64,000 nucleotides of DNA, from positions 39,518,945-39,582,944 of the forward strand of contig JAOANR010000009.1 in assembly GCA_030278955.1 (NCBI GenBank), in the 5' to 3' direction. The notes beneath the pieces are model-generated. The model was not told the origin of the DNA, did not search any database, and saw only the letters and a program-made list of their open reading frames with translations. Below are positions 55,056 through 64,000 of the stretch, piece by piece. This DNA comes from Hygrophila difformis. Taxonomy: Eukaryota; Streptophyta; Magnoliopsida; Lamiales; Acanthaceae. Every line of letters begins with the position of its first letter. Positions within the stretch are counted from its first letter, which is position 1. Position numbers and translations under genes: made by a program.

Positions 55056-57775
55056 TGTAACACCCCGGTTTTTGGTCACCCAGGTCGGGATGTCACCGCC
55101 ACACCTCCCTAGCAAGACACGGTTTCTCCGAGCTTACTAAAGAGATGCAAGGCTATGGTTTTTCAGAATTTAAAATATTCAAACAGCCCATTCATATATA
55201 ATTTAATAATACATCAAAGTTGCAGCGGAAAATAATAATTACATATATAATGCAGCGGAATATAAAAATAGGGCCATCATGGCCTAATCACGGGTTAAAC
55301 AAGCCCGTTCATGCAAGGTCTAGTCTAAAACAAAATTTAAGAATAAAGTGTTCCCCAACATTCCCATGAATGCATATGATGATGCATATTCTTCAGCTCT
55401 GAAAGAAACAGGGAAAAATATGGTTTGGTCAGCAAAGATTTGCTGAGTAAGTTAACACAGACATGATTATGAGGTTTCAAAGCCTTTAATTAAATTTAGT
55501 AAAAACATGCTTACAGGTAATATACAATTTAATTCATTCATCCACTAATAATTAAATGGCATGATTCTAAACACGGATTTCCACATGAGCATAATTCAAA
55601 TTCCATGGTAAAATAATCGCAAGACATAATTTAAAGGCACAATTTAAATAAGGAAAATATTCAAGTATTTCAGGATTTCACTCTTCCTCTTTTATTCGAT
55701 ATAATCTAGTATAATTTGTTCTTGGGAATCGAACCCGCAAGAAAACAGACAATCGCCCTTGGGGAATCGAACCCGCAAGAACTCACATACATCCTAGGGA
55801 ATCGAACCCGTAAGAATCAACACATCCTGGGGAATCGAACCCGCAGAAAGACACACCCTGGGGAATCGAACCCGCAAGGTTTGACACGGACATCCTGGGG
55901 AATCGAACCCGCAGGAAAACATACACCCTGGGGAATTGAACCCGCAAGGCTTGACACAGACATCCTGGGGAATCGAACCCGCAGGGACACAGACGCCCTT
56001 GGGGAATCGAACCCGCAAAGTCAAAACAAGTTTCACAAATTTCACACGTTTCAACATATAATTTCACTAGTCGCTGTTTTGCTCCAAAAATATTTAAAAA
56101 TTCAATTTAAGCCGGATCATTCTGAAAATTTACCGGTAACTCTGAAACACAGAGATGAACAAGTTTCATGTTTTACGTTTTTCAATCCGAGATACGGAAG
56201 TAGGTGAAAAATGTCAACCTTTAACAGGATATTAATCTCTCCGAAAATTCTGACATCAGTTTCAAGGTTTCAAGATCTACCATAGCAAACTAACTCCAAA
56301 TTTGATGAAATTTTACAGAGAGATACCTAAGACATATATCTACAACTTTCATGTTCGGCTAAAGTTCCAAATCGGTTTAGATCTAATATCAAAAATGTCA
56401 TCAAGTTCGAAACTAATTTTGTTCAAGTTTCTTGATTTCGGTACGAACGCAGATCGGATCGGCTCAGGTTCGGAGGTTCAAATCTTAACGAAAAAATCTC
56501 TAATTTACAGAGATGTTCTAAACTTATAGATCTACAATTCTTATGTTCAACGCCAATCCTAGATCGGTCTAGAACTAAGGTAAAAATCACCAACAAGTTC
56601 GAACTAGAGTTCTGTCATGAATTCCAAGATCCAGATTTAATGCAGTTCTGTTTTGAGTGGATTTCATATATCAAATCATCATGAAAAATTCTGAACATTT
56701 TACAGTAGATAGATCTAAGCCTTAGGAACGTTTTTTGTGTTTTACGTTTTTCCGTTTGAAGTCGTTTTAAGGTTCGGAAAAATTCGACAAATCTGTTGCG
56801 CCGGTAAAAATGTACATTGGCAGATTTACGAAAGATTTGTTTAAACTTTTAGGTTTGAATGTTTTAATTACTCCCAAAACCATGTAAATATTAACTTAAA
56901 GATTCACGGTTGTCCCGGCTCGACGATTCGGAGGCGTGGCTTCCAGTCCTCCGTTTATCTCCTTGGTTCGTCGGGTTCTTCGTTCTCGATCCGGATCGGG
57001 GTGTAGGATGGAAAAAGGATGAGGTTAGAATTCGTTTTCGAATCAAGAATGGAAAAGAATGGACAAGAATGGTTCGGATCTTACCCTGACGATCGAAGAC
57101 TCCTAATTTTCGTCCAAGTCAGTCCCTTGATTCGGTTTTGTGCCTCCGACGACTCCGGAATTAGGGTTTTGTGTGTAGAGAGATTTCATAGGGTTTCGTA
57201 AAAAGTTGGGGCTGATTAGGATGGTTATTTATAGATAGAAAGGACCTAAAGGTCGTCCAAAGGCAGCCCTAGGATGTCTTGAGTCGCAAGGTGTTCAACC
57301 GAAGTCGGAAAATCCGGATTCGGGCGAGTAAATCTCGCACGGGGCGTTTCTGCCAGTTGGCGCGGTCGTGGCGCGGTCCCAAGCCAACAACCGCGCGGCC
57401 AGCGCGCCACTCACGCCTGGACTCCGGTCCGGGCGGGTCGTGCGATCCGTCGCGCTTTTCCTCCTCTCTTTCGGACTTCTATCCCTCTATGTTCTCGGAT
57501 TCGGATTTCCGGGATATCTTCGGGCTCCTATTTCCTATCGTCCTTTTATTCGGGTCTAAATTTACATGTGGACTCGAGTTATTGAGTCCATCGATGTTGG
57601 GTTCACGTGTGACCATTTATTTGATTAAATTGTCTTCGGCTTCCCGGGTTCTTGAAATCTTGATTCATTTTTAATTTAAATTTCATTTCTCATTCGATTA
57701 AATTTATTTATTGATTTGCTGAATTTATTTTATTTATTGTATTTATTTTATGTTGAAAAATTCTCGGGTATTACA
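55056..57775 (-). repeat. 5' LTR of the minus-strand Tekay element
   Basis: Nearly identical to 50189-52906. It carries the same nine-unit B-box array at about 55725-56015. The GC-rich block (57360-57450) differs by a few indels and substitutions. Confidence 0.9.
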
Positions 57776-57864
57776 GTGGACCCCATTATATACTCACAAA
57801 TCAAGTTTACATTATTTTCTGCGCCCAACAATAACAAGACACTTATAATGGGATGGATGGAGTA

Positions 57865-58259
57865 ATAATATTGAGTCAGTTAAACAACGAAATATATCAA
57901 AAATTCAAAAGGGGCCACAAAATAGTGGGACAAAGGGACTGGAATCTTTGATAAGTGTTGCACTCCTGCATGACCATATGTGTATCCACTGATATTTCAA
58001 GGGCCAATTACTTTTTTATTTTTGATAAATATACTTTTGGTCCAATAATTTATTTTCTCTCTTATAATTGGTTTGGTATTTTGAAATTTTGGTTTTTTCT
58101 TTTTTGTTCCATATTATTTTTTTCAATATTGGTTTATCGGTCTGTTGTATTTTAACAAAAAACATTAATATTGGAGTTAATGTACAATTTTTTAAAATTT
58201 TACATATTTTCAAAATACTCAGAATCTAATTGATAATCCATAACTCAATTAATTATGCC
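57865..58259. other. Intergenic, no gene seen
   Basis: AT-rich. No supported coding frame or repeat ends. Confidence 0.5.
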
Positions 58260-59375
58260 ATTTGGCATGGTAGTCGGAATAATAACATTCACATTTTTGG
58301 AAGGTCCTTGTTCGAGTAGCCGTGCCAAGAAGTTCACTGCCAACATAGGCCATAGCTGAATGTTTGAAGGAATATTTTGATGAAGAACCGTGTAAAGTCC
58401 AGATTGACCAAATCTGGAGCAACTATGCTTTTATAGTTCGAGCAGCCAGAATATTTGGAGTCCGCATCTGGACTCGGAAGAGTGATTGGTTAAAGAAAGG
58501 CATTTTTCCGGGTTTCAACTAGCTAATTTTCAACCATCGGGAAGGAAGAAGGGCTTGGATTAAAATGAACATAGGTTTGAGCCATCCTTGGACTCAAGAA
58601 GAGGCCTCGATTCGAGTGAGGAAGCCTTGGATCCGAATGCACGGCCAAGATCCAAGCTACAACACTCCAGATTCGAATGGCCAAGCTGTGGATCCGAATT
58701 AGAGAGCCAGTCCGAATGAGACAAGTGGATCTGAGCTGCATGCCTAGCTCGCACCCTCATCACTCACATCCCTTGGCCTTGGTTCGAGCTGCATGGTTCA
58801 TTCGTACCCTCCTCACTCAAACCGTCCTACCCTGATCCGAGCTCAAAGATTCAAATGGAGGTGGGTTCGAGTTGCACCTCATTCGAACCCAACACTCCAG
58901 TTCGAACCCCAGCAGGCTAGACCTCTTTGGGTTCGAATGGCAACCCATTCGAACCCATGTCCGTCACTCGCACCCCAGTCCCTTTTTGGTGTATTTTTCA
59001 TTTCCAACTTGTTTTTGTGACTTTTAGAGGCTTTTTCAAACGCCTTGATGTATTAGGCCTATATATTTGGCCTCCCAAACATTGTATTACATCTTTTGTT
59101 GAATGAAAATGCTTTGCATCTTGCAAGTTTACTCTAAAAAGATCACATTTCATTGCTCAAGTTGGCAACCTTCATCAACTTGGATTTGAAGCACTCCAAT
59201 GAGATTACAATCAACACTTTGAATTGATGAGGAAGTGAGGATACCACGTAGGGGCGTTTTTGCCTTCCATTGTTGGTTCTGGTATTGTGTTTGCTTCCAT
59301 ATCCTTTAAATCCCTTGTCTTGTTGTTTATGTTACAAGAATGTACATATTGATCCATGGAAGCAGTTTATTAATT
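58260..59375 (+). repeat. Probable 5' LTR of an unclassified retrotransposon
   Basis: The exact left edge is not fixed. Evidence for an LTR is a TATATATT box near 59058-59065, a TTGAATGAAAATG polyadenylation-type segment near 59098, and a primer site right after its end. The stretch 58600-58975 is unusual, with repeated TTCGAA/ATCCGAAT-type words spaced irregularly. No matching 3' LTR is in the window. Confidence 0.45.
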
Positions 59376-59387
59376 TGGTATCAGAGC
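59376..59387 (+). other. Primer binding site (tRNA-iMet)
   Basis: TGGTATCAGAGC exact, complementary to the plant initiator tRNA-Met 3' end. Confidence 0.75.
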
Positions 59388-60830
59388 TTAGATAGGATCT
59401 ATCTTGTTTTTGATATCAAAAACTCATAAAAATCATCATTTTTCAAAAATCTGAAAACTGACAGCAAGCTGTTTCGGTCATTTATGAACTGAATATTTGG
59501 AGTCTTGAAAATCTGGGCACATATTCAGATTACTCTCGCCGAGTAGATGAATTTTCATATATGGTATGCTCAATTTGGAGTTGGTATGAGTTTATGTGTT
59601 TGTTCTTGCTCAAAACCGAAAATTCTACCAATTTTTGGTCTTTGATCTTGTTTTTCTTGTTGTTATTGCTTAAGTTCACATTCCTTAGGCTCTTGTATGT
59701 GTTTGTGTACAAGTAGATCATGTGTTTGTGTTCTTCATTGAAAAATTGCACCAAAATTCCAAGGAGTGTTATTTATTTCTTCAACTTGTTCTTGAGCCTA
59801 CACTTTTTGATCCATAAAGTTAATTGTTAGAGGTATTTGACGGATAAATATGCAAATTCATGATTATGTTTGGACAAGATTTGATTTTGCAAGCTATAGC
59901 CGCACCTTTGAATTTAGGGTGTTGAGTAGCTGAAGTCAAGCATACAAATCTTTGAAAGAGTCAAATATTGAGGCTGAGATCCGAGCTAGCAATGTAGCTG
60001 GATCGCACCCCTCAGTTTGAATCATTCCAGCTCAAATCTTGCAGCTCGTATTTTGGGAATTTGGTGATTCATTCCGTGATGTATAGTTATTTGGGGGTTT
60101 TGGGAAAACTTTGTGTGACACAATATTTGGGAATTAAGAGTAGTGAGCTATCACTTTTCATACATTGGTGAGTTTAGTTTTCATATGTGAGGATTTAGAA
60201 TTTTTGGATTGTAATTTCCGATAAGTCGCACGAACATAAAATCCTTGCATTGCATATCTTGTACACTCTATGCGGTTTATTTCATCGAGTCGAATTGCAA
60301 CTTGGTTCTTGCATTGTGGTATGCAAACCCAGTCTTCAAAATGTGATTGGATTCTTTGCGGAGGTATCGAATTGGTTGTGGACAAACCCAAGATTGAAAA
60401 TTTGGGTGTGAGACTTGAGCGCATTCCGAGTGACATTTTATTTTCTTGTTCGTATTTTACTAACCATTATACATATATTTATAGTTTGTGTATTTCTGTG
60501 ATGGCAGGTCTCCCAGTGCTTCCAATTCCAACTTTATCAGTATCCTCCAATCTCTGAGTAAAAAAATAGAAAACATGGACCCGAATTTCAAATTCAAATT
60601 CAGGAACATTGATGAAAATATCGCGGATATAAATAACAAAGTTGACAGTCAAATTGAGGGAATACACCATGAAGTAGCAGACTGTCTAAGGGAGCATATT
60701 GAGACGTACATTTCACTTAACTCGATGGACTCTGATGCAGAAATAAATGACTTTTTCCTATTTGAAGTAAAATATTCACACTTGAGATCATGTCTAGTAA
60801 TAATACTCATGCATTAACTCTCTAAATTCA
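59388..60830 (+). other. Leader and possible gag-like remnant
   Basis: Mostly AT-rich leader-like sequence. A frame at 60573-60815 starts MDPNFKFKFRNIDENIADIN and looks like a short coiled coil. It lacks a zinc knuckle or any protease, so I cannot call it Gag. Confidence 0.3.
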
Positions 60831-60839
60831 GTTCACATA

Positions 60840-63800
60840 TAGTATTAATTATTCTATTATAATATTTAATTTTTTTTTTCCTTATTTTACAGACAATACC
60901 CCTAAAATTCTGGCAGCACCACTCCACTCCCTACATTTAAAACAATTCATATATTTACGATTTGACAAACTGGAACACCTTACATAATATTTACCTTAAA
61001 GCATTTTGTTGACCCAATTAAGGCCAGTATATAATAACTCCCCCGGCCCAAACTCACATACGGATGGCGACACTTTTGTGAGAAGCATCATCTCACAAAA
61101 AACGAAATTTGGAAACTTACAAATTATTTCTGCAAAGTCGGCCCAAAGCATGATGACCAAGTACTATTCCAAGACAGATGATTTGTTTGTAGCACTCGCA
61201 CCATGACAACAATTACTAAAAATATTGTACTGCACCTACAATGTTTAACAAACTACAATGATGCTATGTTCCAAACTTATATATCTTCCATTTAATTATA
61301 CTCCTTATGCACGGTTTAAATTTCTGTTACAACAGCCTTTTCATGTTATGTTAAATTATTTATTTTCGCACTTTACAGTCGTGTTTTGTTTTGCTTTCTC
61401 TATACCTCATATCTTCTGTCGGTGTTTGGTTATACTCATTCGTTTAGTTCATCTTTACTGTCATGGATTTAAATTTGGATTGGAAGGAAGACCCATACCA
61501 TATATGGGATGCAAGAGTGATTGAGGGTGAAAGCTTAAACTTTCAAAATGTGTATTCTGTAACACTTATTGGTATGACATATGTTTCTACAAATCTTTGT
61601 TGTGTAAAAAGATCTTCTACTGCAACAGTTTAATCTATCTGGCTTATTTTGTGTGTTGTGATAAAAGCCAACCGGGTGTATCAGTGAAGGAAATCTATTA
61701 TTGTCACAATACCTACTAGGTATTGTTGTTATTAAATCTACATTTCTTATAACTTGTTTGCTCTGTTCTCTTGTAAATTTCACATTGACTGTGCAATGTA
61801 TTACTGGCATCAGGATTTATTTGCTACAGGTCATCATCCATATTGCATGCTATATCTTACATCATCCAACGCCCTGTAAGCATTCCTCTCTAACAATACA
61901 ACAAATTTTATCAAGATTATTTAACATTGGCTCGCCAACTCTGACTCATCAAATTCAACACCTTCTTTTTAATTATTCCAAACGCGGGGCGTAGACAGCT
62001 CATACGAGTACTAGTGTGTGTGTGTGTGTATACTATACTAGTGGATCTCGTTCTGCGATGCACAACATACTATGGATATACAACGGCCGATGAAAAAATG
62101 ACAAATACTTTTAAGTAAGAAGACGACGTGAAAACTGAATGAAATATGCTCTCATTTCTACCCGGTGAAGGTAGTAACAACGATCAATCATAATAAGCAA
62201 CAGACAGAAATGCGCGTAAGATACGATCTGAAACAGGAAAATATGTCGGCATAAAAGATGGTAAGGATCATAGTGGTAGAGCTCAACACTGGAAAATTTA
62301 AAAGCGGTAAAAGACTAACATATGATTGCAAAAACTTACAACTTTCGTAATGCAGCTAACTGAAACATTACGTTGACAGATGAGAAATGAATCTATTACA
62401 TTATAAATGACTTGACTCATTCCAACCACATTAAAATCCACGTAAAACAGAGTCCACCTGAGCTAACAAAGTGCAAGTACCGAAACCCCACTCATAGAAG
62501 TAACTGGCAAGGGTTATCAAATTTGGACAGAGTTGGAATTCACAATTTCCATAATCAGCAGTGCACATCAAATGCAGCTATAATTGAAAGGGAGTGCAGA
62601 TTTTAGAAATATTTGGTTGAAAGCACCGAAGCCTGGGAGAACCCCAAGGTGCAGGCCGATGACAGGGCAACGGTTTGCAATCAGATTCTTCAATGGCAGC
62701 TGAGTGGGGCGTCGGTAAGCGAGGGCAACTTCGATGGGAAAGGGCACCCTACCACGGGTACAAGGGCAAAATAAACACAATATCCACTTATATAACCTTT
62801 TTAAATCCATAAAACAAAAAAATAAAGAAGGAAATTAAAAACAATTGGTTCAGAAAATGTCATGCAAAATATATGGCCACAATAATAACTTTAGAATCAT
62901 CGCTAAAAAAAACTGCTTTGAGATAATCCCATGTTCCTCTGCATAATTAGAGCTAGCGTTGTATAATTTGGAAAAAATTATAAGCACACACTGAAAACAC
63001 AAACAAAAGCAAAATTTAGACACCACACGAACCGAAGACAATGGCTCTGATAGGGTTTTGTTTGGGGATGATTACCACACTGCCTTAATTGAGTGCTGCA
63101 AAATTTACATAATCATAATTACAATTGAGCACCTCTCTTCAAATAAAGAACTAAGAAACAATGCATTAATGAAAGGATTTTGTAGCCATGCACTATATTA
63201 AAAGCTTATTTATAAGAACAGATAGAAATTGAATATAATTTTAATAATCCAGATGATGGTGTGCAACAAGAGAAAACGAAGGAAAAGTCTATGCGTCATA
63301 TAGCATCTAAAGAAGAAATAACGTAAGGTAGTTGGAGTGATACACTGTCCAACAAGTATATATAAAGTTTAGAAGAAACCAACCACAATTCCAAAAGCAA
63401 ACTGGAGATAAGTCAACATTAGTTGAGTCATAAAACGGCAGCATTAAAACCAGTAAATAATCCAAATAACATGATGAAACAAGGGAAAAGGATAAGAGAA
63501 ATTGAAGATATCAGTTGTGCAGACCGATTTTCGATCTCCCCTATTTCCAATCATCAATGGCAGACCATTTTTGAAGTAAGGTAAGAGCATCGCCATTTCC
63601 AATCTCTGTATTGAAGTATTACAGTTACGGAATATCAGCATATCTCATAAAACCCAAGCATATACACCCCTAACTTATCTCTTATTTTAAAATGAAAGAA
63701 ACCTCACTTTATCTCACAAACAAAACCTCTGGGACAAAATCGCAACCAAAAAACCAAACATGACCTAAAAGTCTATCATTCAGGGAAAGAAATCAGGCTA

Positions 63801-64000
63801 ATGTTGGCAAATTTTGTGGCAAATTTTGTTAGATAGGCCATAGTAATCATGTTAAACAAACGGATAGCTTTTAATGTGAAGATACCAAATAATCACAAAG
63901 GACACTACCTTTTCACATCTGAGAATGAAGAGACGATTCTCCTTTGAGAGGATAGTATCTGGACTTTTGCATCCATTGCATATAACATAATCATCTGCAC
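60840..64000. other. No gene that can be supported
   Basis: AT-rich. A (TG)n run is at 62014-62030. Short open frames exist (+ strand 61066-61206 and 61464-61634; - strand 62568-62810), but none carries a motif I recognise or has clear splice signals. The minus-strand frame at 62568-62810 is the most protein-like (VPFPIEVALAYRRPTQLP) and could be part of an exon. Confidence 0.4.

Larger units (their letters stand above)
50189..57775 (-). mobile_element. Tekay/Del-type element lacking pol (minus strand)
   Basis: A 7,587-bp element with LTRs of 2,718 and 2,720 bp and a perfect 5-bp duplication gtgga (50184-50188 and 57776-57780). In its own direction it has the 5' LTR at 55056-57775, primer site, a leader of about 0.7 kb, gag, then a direct jump to the 3' UTR, polypurine tract and 3' LTR. 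Protease, RT, RNase H and integrase are absent. The two LTRs are almost identical, pointing to recent insertion, so this copy was probably mobilised by proteins from another element. Confidence 0.92.
50080..57862. mobile_element. Stowaway-type MITE split by a Tekay element
   Basis: The left part (50080-50188) begins CTCCCTCTGTCCCAACTAAA. The right part (57781-57862) ends GGGATGGATGGAG. Both outer ends are flanked by TA. Taking out the Tekay insertion and one copy of its duplication leaves a MITE of about 190 bp, so the MITE is the older insertion. Confidence 0.75.

Noticed and set aside
60270..60557. Plus-strand open frame of 95 codons
   Set aside because: Composition like surrounding non-coding DNA and no domain. 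It overlaps an opposite-strand frame of equal length.
62568..62810. Possible exon on the minus strand
   Set aside because: Somewhat protein-like, but I could not recognise a family or find consistent splice sites, so it is only mentioned under the gene-less region.

Overview
This is nuclear DNA of a flowering plant, probably a eudicot. Introns are AT-rich with GT..AG borders, there is one recognisable host gene, and the rest is nested plant-type transposable elements. No organellar or bacterial signature is seen. The only gene I can name is a TRF-like (TRFL) single-MYB telomere-repeat-binding-type gene on the + strand, with coding exons from about 34.4 to 37.5 kb.

Layout. 1-3443: the 3' end of a Ty3/Gypsy Tekay/Del-type chromovirus with most of pol missing. 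3526-5600: a decayed hAT transposase. 7045-7419: a Tourist-type MITE. 8019-27214: a full-length Tekay/Del element with matching 5-bp target duplications (gatga), 2.5-kb LTRs, gag-AP-RT-RNaseH-integrase-chromodomain and an extra small coiled-coil ORF in its leader. Its 3' LTR is split by a 7,772-bp insertion (18877-26648). 28448-32879: a PIF/Harbinger transposon with both of its genes. 34.4-37.5 kb: the TRFL gene. 38179-39569: a Mutator-type and a Stowaway-type MITE. 40426-49890: a second, more decayed copy of the 7.8-kb insertion, itself holding a solo Tekay LTR (43940-46791). 50080-57862: a Stowaway-type MITE split by a minus-strand Tekay element that kept gag and lost pol (50189-57775). 58260-60830: probable LTR, primer-binding site and leader of an unclassified LTR element. 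60840-64000: no gene I can support.

The most unusual object is the 7.8-kb element present twice. Inside it is a complete caulimovirid-like (plant pararetrovirus) gene set: tRNA-iMet primer site, small coiled-coil ORF, coat protein with CCHC knuckle, 30K movement protein, protease-RT-RNase H, a 406-codon ORF of unknown function, and a pararetrovirus-style promoter (TGACG repeats plus TATAAATA) at the 3' end. The better copy is bounded by about 130-bp imperfect terminal inverted repeats, each made of a roughly 30-bp repeating unit, and by a 9-bp target-site duplication. Those are hallmarks of Mutator-like DNA transposons, not of LTR elements or of ordinary endogenous pararetroviruses. Both copies share the same in-frame stop in RNase H, which suggests they spread as an already altered unit.

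A second theme is the Tekay LTRs. Different subfamilies carry different tandem repeats at the same place in the LTR. In two subfamilies the repeat unit contains an exact RNA polymerase III B-box (GGTTCGATTCC), up to about nine units per LTR.
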